Source: Halobaculum litoreum
GTDB taxonomy: Archaea; Halobacteriota; Halobacteria; Halobacteriales; Haloferacaceae
Length of the DNA: 64,000 bases
Direction of reading: 5' to 3'
NCBI RefSeq assembly: GCF_030127125.1
Contig: NZ_CP126156.1
Span: 930,001-994,000 of the forward strand
In this document: positions 17,365 to 24,784 of the stretch, piece by piece
Numbering within the stretch: the stretch's first letter is position 1
Layout: each line of letters starts with the position of its first letter
The notes under the pieces: generated by a model
Told to the model about the DNA's origin: nothing
What the model saw: only the letters and a program-made list of their open reading frames with translations
Database searches by the model: none
Translations under genes and position numbers: made by a program

Positions 17365-18564
17365 ATGGGACACACACTCGCGGCCGAGCACCCGGAGGTC
17401 CGGGCGTTCGAGGCGACCGTCGAGTCGGTCGACGGCCGGGCGGTGACGCTGTCGGAGACGTACTTCTACCCCGAGGGCGGCGGCCAGCCCGCCGACCGCG
17501 GCACCCTCGGCGGCGTGTCGGTCGCGGACGTGCGGGCCGGCGCCGACGGCGTGGTGCACACGCTCGCCGAGGCGCCCGCGTTCGACGCGGGCGACGCCGT
17601 CGCGGGCGTCGTCGACGACGACTACCGGACGTACTGCATGCGCGCCCACACCGCCAGCCACGTGCTGTACGGCGCGGGCCGGCGGGTGCTCGACGACCTC
17701 GGCTACGGCGGGTTCGGGATCACCGACGAGAAGGTGCGCGTCGACTTCCGCACGTCGACCGACGTGACCGACGACGTGCTCGTCGAACTTGAGCGCCTCG
17801 TGAACCGCGCGGTGTGGGACTCGCGTGACGTGTCGTGGGCCGAGCGGCCGGTCGACGAGGCCCGCGGGGACGAGGCGGTGGCGTTCAACACGAAGACCGA
17901 GGAGGACGTGATGGCCGACGCCGACACGGTCCGCGTCGTGACGGTCGCGGGCTGGGACGCGGCGGCGTGCGGGGGGACCCACGTCGCGAACACCCGCGAG
18001 ATCGGTCCCGTGACGGTGCTCGACCGCTCGAACCCCGGCGAGGGGCTCACCCGCGTCGAGTTCGCGGTCGGCCCGGCCGGCATCGACCGCCGGGCCGACA
18101 CCCACCGCGGCGCCCGCGCCGCCGCCCGCGAACTCGGCGTCGCCGTGGCGGACCTCCCGGACGCGGTCGCCCGGGTTGCCGACGAGCGCGACCGCCTCGC
18201 CGCGGACCTCGAGGCGCTCCGCGAGGAGGTGCTCGTGGGACGACTGCGCGCGCTCGAAGCCGTCGGGGAGGAGGGACGCGCGCGCCGGGTCGGCGTCGTC
18301 GCCGGCTTCGAGGCGAACGCCGTCGGGGCGGCCGCGCAGACGCTCGTGGACGAGCCGGACGGTCCCGACGCGGTCGCCGCGGTCGGTGACGGGGACGCCC
18401 CGTTCGTGGTCGTCGCCTCCGCCGGCGACCTCGACGCCGGCGACGTGGTCGACGCCGTCACCGACGCGTTCGGCGGGGGCGGGGGCGGCTCGCCGCGGTT
18501 CGCGCAGGGCGGCGGACTGGCCGCCGACCCGGACGAGGTCGCGGCGTTCCTCCGCGAGTTCTGA
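17365..18564 (+). CDS. alaX: Alanyl-tRNA editing protein, AlaX-L type with DHHA1 domain
   Basis: This free-standing trans-editing factor hydrolyses mischarged Ser- or Gly-tRNA(Ala). The zinc-binding editing motifs are HTASH at about residues 95-99 and CGGTH at about 199-203, the HxxxH and CxxxH pairs that coordinate Zn. The N-terminal domain (YFYPEGGGQPADRG) resembles the AlaRS glycine-rich region. A coiled segment (about 265-305) leads to a C-terminal DHHA1 domain with GGGGGGSPRFAQGGG near 372-386. The 399-residue length fits AlaX-L. The ATG is supported by alignment of the first strand (TLAAEHPEVRAFEATV). Confidence 0.93.
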   Translation: MGHTLAAEHPEVRAFEATVESVDGRAVTLSETYFYPEGGGQPADRGTLGGVSVADVRAGADGVVHTLAEAPAFDAGDAVAGVVDDDYRTYCMRAHTASHVLYGAGRRVLDDLGYGGFGITDEKVRVDFRTSTDVTDDVLVELERLVNRAVWDSRDVSWAERPVDEARGDEAVAFNTKTEEDVMADADTVRVVTVAGWDAAACGGTHVANTREIGPVTVLDRSNPGEGLTRVEFAVGPAGIDRRADTHRGARAAARELGVAVADLPDAVARVADERDRLAADLEALREEVLVGRLRALEAVGEEGRARRVGVVAGFEANAVGAAAQTLVDEPDGPDAVAAVGDGDAPFVVVASAGDLDAGDVVDAVTDAFGGGGGGSPRFAQGGGLAADPDEVAAFLREF

Positions 18565-18672
18565 CGCCGGCGCGGGGACCGGCCGCCGGCGGCGGCGCGG
18601 TCGCCCGCCGGCACGACCGCCCGGCCGAGCGCTCACGCGCTCACCCGCTCGTCCGGGCACTCGCTCCGTCGG

Positions 18673-19977
18673 TCACTCGCCGGTCCGGCGGTCCCACCCG
18701 ACGAACAGCGCCGCCAGCGTCAACACGGCGACCACCGCCGTGAGCGGCGAGAAGCCGGGGAAGCTCACGCCGGTCTCGCCCTGATCGGTCGTCTCGGCGG
18801 CCGTCGGCGACGGCGTCGGGGTCGGGTCGGGGGTCGCGGTCGGCGTGGGCGTCGCGGTCCGCTCGCGGACCACGGTCACCGTGAGCTCCCCGGATGTCAG
18901 CTCGTCGGACTCGGCGACGACGGTGCGGTCGCCCGCCTCGTCGAACCGCAGGGTGGCGGTGCCGTCGCCCCCGGTCGTGGCGACCTGCTCGCCGTCCACG
19001 AGCACGGCGGCGTCCGCGACGGGGTCGCCGTAGGCGTCGACGACGGTGACGACGGTTCGGCCGCCGACGAGGACGCGGGTGTTCACGGCGGTGACGTTCA
19101 GCTCCGGCGTCCGGCCGAGGTCCACCCGGATCGTCGCCGCCGACTCGCCGACGTCGACGGTCCGCTCGACGGTCTCGTACCCCTCCTTGGTCACGACGAG
19201 GTCGAGGTCCGCGTTCACGGGGACCTGCGCGGTCGCCTCGCCGTTGTCGAGCGTGCGGAAGGTGCCGGCCGTCTCCAGTTCGATCCGGGCGTCGGCGACG
19301 GGCTCGGCCGGGTCGAAGCGGTCGTCAGTCACGTCGAACGAGAGGGTGACCGAGCCGCGCTCGACGGCGACGGACTCGCGCGTCGACTCGCCGACGTCGA
19401 CGTCGCGCGTCACCCGGTAGTAGCCCTGCTTCACCACGGTGAGGCCGTACTCGCGCTGTTCGATGGCGCCGGTGGTGAAGCCGCCGTTGGCGTTCGTGCG
19501 GCCGTTGACGACGACCTCGCCGTCGGCCCGCAGCACCACCCGCGTGTCGCCGACCGCGTCGCCGCCGGCGTCCGTGACGGTGACGGTGAGGCCGCCGCGC
19601 TCGCGGACCGTGACGGCGACCGTTTCCTCGGCGGCGTCCTCGACGACGTAGGGGTCGTTCCGCATGTACGTGGGGTGGTCGACGCCGATCTCGACGGTCG
19701 CGCCCTCGGGGACGTCGAGGAACGCGCGGCCGTTCCCGGCGGTGGTCGCGCTCGCGGAGCCGCCGTCCCACGAGGCCGTGAGGTCGGCGTTGCCGACCGG
19801 GTCGCCCGCGGGGGTCTCGAGCGCGACGGTGAGCGTGACGGTCGACTCCTGTGTCGCCGCGAGGGCGGACCGGTCGCCCGGGCCGGTCCCGGGGACCGGG
19901 GCGGCGGCGGCGACCGCCGGGGCGAGCGCGAGCAGGGCGACCGCTGTGAGGACCGCGGCGCGAGTGGGGAGGCGCAT
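18673..19977 (-). CDS. Secreted repeat-domain surface protein with PGF-CTERM-like anchor
   Basis: The 434-residue protein starts with a signal peptide (MRLPTRAAVLTAVALLALAPAVAAAAP). Several beta-sandwich repeats follow, with recurring motifs such as VTVTDAGGDAVGDTRVVL, VVDAYGDPVADAAVLVD and DVGESTRESVAVERG; they resemble carboxypeptidase-regulatory-like/Ig-like domains. Near the C-terminus a Thr/Pro-rich stalk (about 370-395) precedes PGFSPLTAVVAVLTLAALF and a basic end, the layout of archaeosortase substrates that carry a PGF motif. The protein is therefore probably cell-surface anchored and lipidated. No enzymatic motif is seen. It converges with alaX (109 bases between stops). Confidence 0.8.
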   Translation of the reverse strand: MRLPTRAAVLTAVALLALAPAVAAAAPVPGTGPGDRSALAATQESTVTLTVALETPAGDPVGNADLTASWDGGSASATTAGNGRAFLDVPEGATVEIGVDHPTYMRNDPYVVEDAAEETVAVTVRERGGLTVTVTDAGGDAVGDTRVVLRADGEVVVNGRTNANGGFTTGAIEQREYGLTVVKQGYYRVTRDVDVGESTRESVAVERGSVTLSFDVTDDRFDPAEPVADARIELETAGTFRTLDNGEATAQVPVNADLDLVVTKEGYETVERTVDVGESAATIRVDLGRTPELNVTAVNTRVLVGGRTVVTVVDAYGDPVADAAVLVDGEQVATTGGDGTATLRFDEAGDRTVVAESDELTSGELTVTVVRERTATPTPTATPDPTPTPSPTAAETTDQGETGVSFPGFSPLTAVVAVLTLAALFVGWDRRTGE

Positions 19978-20112
19978 TCGTGTTCCCGAACGACGGCCCG
20001 ACGGAAAGGTACGAACAGCTTTCGCGGCGACAAGGAGGCCGCTAACCCCGGCTCGACCGCGCGGCCCCCGGCGGTCAGTCACGCTTAACCCCCGCGCGCC
20101 GAAGGCGGGCGT

Positions 20113-21276
20113 ATGGCACACGCGAACGCGGACGCGTACGGGCACTCCCCGTCGATGCTCGACGACGAGGAGCGTGCGATCCGCGAGGTGGTCCGGGAGG
20201 TCGCCGTCGAGGAACTCCGGCCGGGGGCACAGGCGGCCGACGAGACGGAGACGTTCCCCGAGGACGCGTGGGACACCCTCGCCGAGTTGGACCTCACGGG
20301 GCTGACGACGCCCGAGGCGTACGGCGGCTTCGACGCCGACCGCTCGACGTACGCGGTCGTCAACGAGGAACTCGCGTACGGCCAGTTGGCCGTCGCGACC
20401 GCCCTCTCGGTGCACTGTCTGGCCGCCTCCTGCATCGCCGACTTCGGCTCGGAGGCCGTCCGCGAGGAGTGGCTCCCCGACATGGTCGACGGCCGGCCGG
20501 TCGGGGCGTTCTGTCTCTCGGAACCGGGCGCCGGCTCCAACCCCGCGCAGATGACCACGACCGCGGAGCGCGACGGCGACGAGTACGTCCTGAACGGGGA
20601 GAAGCAGTGGATCACGAACGGCGAGCGCGCGGGCGTGTACATCGTGTTCGCGAAGACCGACGCCGACGACGACGGGTCGATCACGCAGTTCCTCGTCCCC
20701 GCCGACTACGACGGCGTCGAGGTCGGCAAGAGGGAGGAGAAGCTCGGCCTGCGCGCCTCCGACACCGTCGGGATGCAGTTCTCGGACGTGCGCGTCCCCG
20801 AGGCGTACCGCCTCACCGAGGAGGGTCGCGGGCTCTCCGCGGCCCTGCAGACCCTGACGGGCGGCCGGATCGCGATCGCGGCGCAGGCGGTCGGGCTCGC
20901 GCAGGCGGCGTTCGACGAGGCCCGCGAGTACGCCCACCAGCGCGAGCAGTTCGACGCGCCGATCGCCGAGATCGAGGCGGTGCGGAACAAGTTCGCGGAG
21001 ATGGGGACGAAGGTGCAGGCGTCGCGCCTGCTCGTGCGCGAGGCCGCCCGGCAGGCCGACGCCGGCGAGGACCCCCGCCTCGCGGCGTCGATGGCGAAGT
21101 ACTTCGCCAGCGAGTCCGCCGTCGACGTGACGAACGAGGCGGTCCAGATCCACGGCGGCTACGGCTACATGAGCGAGTTCGACGTCGAGCGGTTCTACCG
21201 CGACTCGAAGATCACGACCATCTACGAGGGGACGACCGAGATCCAGAAGACGATCATCGCGCGGGAGCTGTTGTGA
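20113..21276 (+). CDS. Acyl-CoA dehydrogenase
   Basis: This FAD-dependent enzyme introduces the alpha-beta double bond into acyl-CoA. The 387-residue protein has FCLSEPGAGSNPAQM at about residues 136-150 (acyl-CoA dehydrogenase signature 1), QWITNGERAGVYIVFAKT at about 167-184, and the C-terminal QIHGGYGYMSEFDVERFYRDSKITTIYEGTTEIQ at about 348-380, whose Glu in YEGTTE is the catalytic base in the short/medium-chain branch. Chain-length preference cannot be told. CGCTTAAC about 25-32 bases before the ATG may be the TATA box. Its stop is five bases before the HAD gene's ATG, so the two form an operon. Confidence 0.93.
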   Translation: MAHANADAYGHSPSMLDDEERAIREVVREVAVEELRPGAQAADETETFPEDAWDTLAELDLTGLTTPEAYGGFDADRSTYAVVNEELAYGQLAVATALSVHCLAASCIADFGSEAVREEWLPDMVDGRPVGAFCLSEPGAGSNPAQMTTTAERDGDEYVLNGEKQWITNGERAGVYIVFAKTDADDDGSITQFLVPADYDGVEVGKREEKLGLRASDTVGMQFSDVRVPEAYRLTEEGRGLSAALQTLTGGRIAIAAQAVGLAQAAFDEAREYAHQREQFDAPIAEIEAVRNKFAEMGTKVQASRLLVREAARQADAGEDPRLAASMAKYFASESAVDVTNEAVQIHGGYGYMSEFDVERFYRDSKITTIYEGTTEIQKTIIARELL

Positions 21277-21280
21277 GCCG

Positions 21281-21831
21281 ATGACGGGCGACCCGTCCGC
21301 GGACGCGGCGGCAGACTACGCGGGGTACGACGCCGTCGTGTTCGACCTCGACGGCACGCTCGTGGACCTGGCGGTCGACTGGGCGGCCGCCGCCGGCGAC
21401 GCGGTCGCGCTGTTCGAGGCCAACGGGCACGACGCCGCGGGCGCGGAGCTGTGGAGCCTGCTGGAACGCGCCGACGGCGCGGGGCTCCGCCCGGGCTGGA
21501 GGCCGTCCTCGCGGACCACGAGGTGCCCGGCGCGGAGGCGTCCGCCCGCCTCCCGCACGCCGACCACCTCCCGCTGGCGGTGCCGACGGGCGTCTGCTCG
21601 CTCAACTGCGAGGCCGCCTGTCGGACCGCGCTCGACCGCCACGACCTGACGCCCCACGTCGGGAGCGTCGTCGGGCGCGACTCGGTGGCGACGTACAAGC
21701 CGGACCCCGAGCCGCTGATCGCGACGCTGCGCGACCTCGGCGCGGACCCGGCGGCGGCGCTGTTCGTCGGCGACTCCGAACGCGACGCGGTGACCGCCGA
21801 GCGGGCCGGCGTCGACTTCCGCTGGGTCTGA
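21281..21831 (+). pseudogene. HAD-superfamily phosphatase, phosphoglycolate-phosphatase-like (one-base frameshift)
   Basis: The N-terminal part (from the ATG at 21281) has the motif-I aspartates in VVFDLDGTLVDL at about residues 19-30. The frame breaks at 21493-21495, where a missing G would join LRPG to LEAVLADHEVPGAEA. Motif II lies in LPLAVPTGVCSLNC (motif II is usually S/T after strand 2), motif III in YKPDPEPLI, and motif IV in LFVGDSERDAVTA. The reconstructed protein of about 184 residues has an intact set of HAD motifs. It lies five bases after the acyl-CoA dehydrogenase stop. The break is probably an assembly error. Substrate is not predictable. Confidence 0.8.
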
Positions 21832-21857
21832 CGGGCCGTCGGGCCCGTCGGCGCCGC

Positions 21858-22094
21858 TCACGCCGCGCGCACGTTCTTCTCGTAGTAGTACGCGCCCACG
21901 GCGGTGACGATCCAGATCACGGCGCCGACGCGGATGGCGAAGGAGGCGCGCGCCGCCCACGTCGGGAGGACCACGAACGCGGACAGCGCGGCGACGAGCA
22001 CCGACCCGAGGGTGACGGTGACGACGAACGTCGCCTGCATCACCCAGCCGTAGTCGACCCCGTCGGGGTCGGTCGTCTCGACGCGCTCGGGCAC
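21858..22094 (-). CDS. Small haloarchaeal membrane protein, two TM helices
   Basis: Read from a GTG at 22094, the 78-residue protein has a charged start (PERVETTDPDGVDYGWVMQ) and two predicted membrane helices at about 20-42 and 51-70, ending with YYYEKNVRAA. The pattern matches a small haloarchaeal family (DUF5822-like, from memory). Its promoter is probably the minus-strand GCTTACACC about 30 bases upstream of the GTG. Function unknown. It converges with the HAD gene (26 bases between stops). Confidence 0.65.
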   Translation of the reverse strand: MPERVETTDPDGVDYGWVMQATFVVTVTLGSVLVAALSAFVVLPTWAARASFAIRVGAVIWIVTAVGAYYYEKNVRAA

Positions 22095-22171
22095 GCTCGG
22101 AGGGTGCGGCGCGACGGTGTAAGCCGTGTCGGTTCCGGTCCGGACGGCCCCGACCGACGTCGGCGGCCGCG

Positions 22172-22639
22172 TCAACAGCCGACGTCGGCGGGCGGCGACG
22201 GCACCGCGACCTCGTAGATCACGAGCGTTCGGCCCTCGCTCCGGAACACGATGGAGTACGTCTGTCCCGCCGCGGCGATCACGTCGAGCGCGCCGTCGCT
22301 CCCGCAGCCGTCCACGTGGGCGTACGACCCGGGGCCGACCGTCGGCCCGGCGGTCCACACGCTGCTCCACGGGATCTCGGTGCCGGATTCGTCGCGGATG
22401 AAGACCTCGGTGCCGTCGGCGGTCTCGCCGGCGCGGTGGTGGATCTCGATGTACGGCCGCCCGGAGTTGTCCGCGCCGTCGGCCGAGTACGCGGTCACGT
22501 CGAGGGCCACCTGCGGCGCCGGCTCGCCGAGCCGGTCGTCGAACCCGAACGCCAGCGTCCCGACGACGACGCCGAGGAGGACGACGACGACGACCATGAG
22601 CGCGACGCCGACGACCGGCGAGAGGCCGCGATCGGTCAC
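22172..22639 (-). CDS. Archaeal type IV pilin-like protein
   Basis: This 155-residue protein begins MTDRGLSPVVGVALMVVVVVLLGVVV from a GTG at 22639. The short charged leader followed by GLSPVVGVALM is the archaeal pilin class III signal, in which prepilin peptidase cuts before the hydrophobic helix. The rest is a beta-rich, Cys-containing exposed domain ending in PADVGC. Such pilins build adhesive pili or the archaellum-like fibre. No assembly genes lie nearby, which is usual for orphan pilins. A TATA-like sequence (minus-strand GTGATAATCG, 22680-22690) lies about 45 bases upstream. Confidence 0.82.
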   Translation of the reverse strand: MTDRGLSPVVGVALMVVVVVLLGVVVGTLAFGFDDRLGEPAPQVALDVTAYSADGADNSGRPYIEIHHRAGETADGTEVFIRDESGTEIPWSSVWTAGPTVGPGSYAHVDGCGSDGALDVIAAAGQTYSIVFRSEGRTLVIYEVAVPSPPADVGC

Positions 22640-22721
22640 GGTCGGTCGGTCGCGCCCCCACGGACATACCCGTTGTGCCGCGATTATCACGCGGCGAACC
22701 CGCCGACGCCGGGATCGCACG

Positions 22722-22729
22722 GATTAATC
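22722..22729 (+). promoter_or_regulatory. TATA-like box for panB
   Basis: GATTAATC lies 24-31 bases before the ATG at 22753, in the divergent region shared with the pilin gene. Confidence 0.5.
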
Positions 22730-22752
22730 GGACCCCACCCCAAGCCGGGCGC

Positions 22753-23565
22753 ATGGTGACGACGCGGGACCTCCGCGAACGGGCGGACGACGAGCCCATC
22801 ACGATGCTGACGGCGTACGACGCGCCGACGGCCGAGATCGTCGACGAGGCCGGGATCGACGTGATCCTCGTCGGCGACTCGATGGGGAACGCCGTCCTCG
22901 GGCACGACTCGACGCTCCCGGTGACGGTGGAGGAGATGCACAGCCGGACGGCCGCCGTCGCGCGCGCGACCGAAGACGCGCTCGTCGTCGCGGACATGCC
23001 GTTCCTCTCGTTCGGCGTCGACGAGGCCGATAGCATCGAGAACGCCGGCCGGATGCTGAAGGAGGCCGACGCGGACGCGGTGAAACTGGAGTCGGGGCCC
23101 CACACCGTCGAGTTGACCCGGCGGCTCGCGGAGCTGGGGATCCCCGTGATGGCTCACCTCGGCCTGACACCACAACACGTCAACCAGCTCGGCGGGTACC
23201 AGCGGCAGGGGACCGACCCGGAGGCGGCCGAACGACTGCTCGATCTGGCCCGCGAACACGAGGCGGCGGGCGCGTTCTCGCTGGTCCTCGAACACGTGCC
23301 CGCGAACCTCGCCGAGCAGGTGACCGACGCGCTCGACATCCCGACCGTCGGCATCGGCGCGGGTCCGGAGACGGACGGGCAGGTGCTGGTGATCACCGAC
23401 GTGCTCGGCCTCGACGAGTGGTCGCCGCCGTTCTCGAAGCAGTACGCCGACCTCCGGGGGGCGATGTCGGACGCCGTGACCGCCTACCGGGAGGAGGTCG
23501 AGCGCGGCGAGTTCCCCGCCGCAGAGCACAGCCACGTCGAGGACGACGTCGACGACGTGTACTGA
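22753..23565 (+). CDS. panB: 3-methyl-2-oxobutanoate hydroxymethyltransferase
   Basis: PanB makes ketopantoate from 2-ketoisovalerate and a methylene-pterin one-carbon donor, the first committed step to pantothenate and CoA. The 270-residue protein has the family TIM-barrel blocks MLTAYDAPTAEIVDEAGIDVILVGDSMGNAVLGH (about 17-50), ADMPFLSF (about 81-88) and VMAHLGLTPQHVNQLGGYQRQG (about 134-155), with metal-ligand Asp and Glu residues in place. No other pantothenate gene is in the window. The start is confirmed by the TATA box. Confidence 0.94.
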   Translation: MVTTRDLRERADDEPITMLTAYDAPTAEIVDEAGIDVILVGDSMGNAVLGHDSTLPVTVEEMHSRTAAVARATEDALVVADMPFLSFGVDEADSIENAGRMLKEADADAVKLESGPHTVELTRRLAELGIPVMAHLGLTPQHVNQLGGYQRQGTDPEAAERLLDLAREHEAAGAFSLVLEHVPANLAEQVTDALDIPTVGIGAGPETDGQVLVITDVLGLDEWSPPFSKQYADLRGAMSDAVTAYREEVERGEFPAAEHSHVEDDVDDVY

Positions 23566-23598
23566 GGCGGTCGCGGCCCGCGCCCGGCGCCGTGCCGT

Positions 23599-24369
23599 CT
23601 ACAGACTGTCGAGGAAGGGACGGACGGCGTCGTTGAACGCCGCCGGGCGCTCCACCATCGCCATGTGCGCGGCGTCGTCGATCTCGACGAGCTCGCAGTC
23701 CGGGATCCCCTCGGCCAGGCGCTCGTGGAACCGGGGCGGCGTCAGGCCGTCGTGCTCGCCGACGACCGCGAGCGTCGGGACGTCGATCGCGTCGAGCCGG
23801 TCGCGGACGTCGAACGTGTGGCACGTCCGGAAGTCGCGCTCGACGACCGCACGCCCCGCGTCGTGCATCGCCGCCCGCGACCGGTCGAGCGTCTCCGCGT
23901 CGGCGTCGTGGAACAGCCGGTCGGGCTCGTGGAGGAACGCCACCGCGCGCTCGAAGTCGTCGCGGAGCCACACGAGCAGGTCCTCGAGCACCGTGAGCCG
24001 TGCGCCCGTCCCCGTCAACACCAGCCCGTCGAGCGGGAGGTCGTGTTCGAGCGCGACCCACATCGCGACCGCGCCGCCGAGGGAGTTGCCGACGAGGACG
24101 GACGCGTCGGTCTCCTCGGCGACGGCGACGACGTCCTCGGCGTACGCCTCCAGCGTCTCCGGGCCGGGTTCGGCGTCGACGTCCTCGCTCGCGCCGTGAC
24201 CGCTCAGATCCAGCGCCGTCGTCGTCGTCTCGGACGCGAGCCGGAACTGGCCGGCCCACACCTCCCCGGTCCCCCCGCTCCCGTGGACGCACACCACTCC
24301 CGGCCCGTCGGCGTCCCCGCCGCGGCTTCTGTACGCGATGCGCCGTCCGTGCCGTTCGACGGTGTGCAT
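23599..24369 (-). CDS. Alpha/beta-fold hydrolase
   Basis: This 256-residue hydrolase has the oxyanion-hole motif VCVHGSGGTGEVWAGQF near residues 26-42, the nucleophile elbow VGNSLGGAVAMW (G-N-S-L-G, nucleophile Ser near 94), the acid in LAVVGEHDGLTPP (near 208) and the catalytic His in DDAAHMAMVERP (near 237). Substrate class is unclear (esterase, haloperoxidase-like or lactonase). The ATG at 24369 is supported by the TATA box CGATTTATCAC on the minus strand at 24391-24401. It diverges from the cdc48 operon. Confidence 0.85.
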   Translation of the reverse strand: MHTVERHGRRIAYRSRGGDADGPGVVCVHGSGGTGEVWAGQFRLASETTTTALDLSGHGASEDVDAEPGPETLEAYAEDVVAVAEETDASVLVGNSLGGAVAMWVALEHDLPLDGLVLTGTGARLTVLEDLLVWLRDDFERAVAFLHEPDRLFHDADAETLDRSRAAMHDAGRAVVERDFRTCHTFDVRDRLDAIDVPTLAVVGEHDGLTPPRFHERLAEGIPDCELVEIDDAAHMAMVERPAAFNDAVRPFLDSL

Positions 24370-24390
24370 ACTCGCAGTCGTCCCGGACCC

Positions 24391-24401
24391 GTGATAAATC
24401 G
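24391..24401 (-). promoter_or_regulatory. TATA-like box for the alpha/beta hydrolase
   Basis: Minus-strand CGATTTATCAC lies about 22-32 bases before the ATG at 24369. Confidence 0.55.
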
Positions 24402-24498
24402 GCCGGGAGCGTCCCGCGGTGCGGCGTCGGTCGGTGTGAACCGCGAGCCGACTCTCAGATCCGATTCCCGTCGCCGTATTGCGGTTTGTCGGCGATAT

Positions 24499-24507
24499 CT
24501 TTATATA
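24499..24507 (+). promoter_or_regulatory. Strong TATA box for the Hsp20-like/cdc48 operon
   Basis: CTTTATATA is the best TATA match in the window and lies 32-40 bases before the ATG at 24539, so the transcript probably has a leader of only several bases. Confidence 0.65.
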
Positions 24508-24538
24508 CTGTGGCGTATTACTTGGGGTTAGGAACAGC

Positions 24539-24784
24539 ATGACTCAACGACACACTACCGACCGTCGCGAGCGGTTCGTCCGCCGGTACGACTACCCGGA
24601 CGGCACCGTCGTGGCGGCGGACCTGAACGCGGCCGACGACGACGTCCACGTGGACACCGTCGACGGCTCCGCGATCGTCGTCGTCGACCGCGAGGGCGGG
24701 GAGGAGGAGTTCGAGTTCGAGCTCCCCGGCCCGGCCGCAAGCGTTGACATCGAGAACGGCGTACTCACGATCCACATCGCATGA
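24539..24784 (+). CDS. Short Hsp20-like acidic protein coupled to CDC48
   Basis: This 81-residue acidic protein starts at the ATG at 24539. Its C-terminal half ([21 protein letters not shown], then [13 protein letters not shown]) resembles the last strands of an alpha-crystallin/Hsp20 domain, which usually ends in an NGVLTI motif. It corresponds to a small haloarchaeal family (DUF7127, from memory). Its stop codon overlaps the ATG of cdc48 (ATGA), so translation is coupled. The tight coupling suggests an adaptor or substrate-delivery partner of the AAA ATPase; this is inference. Confidence 0.7.
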   Translation: MTQRHTTDRRERFVRRYDYPDGTVVAADLNAADDDVHVDTVDGSAIVVVDREGGEEEFEFELPGPAASVDIENGVLTIHIA

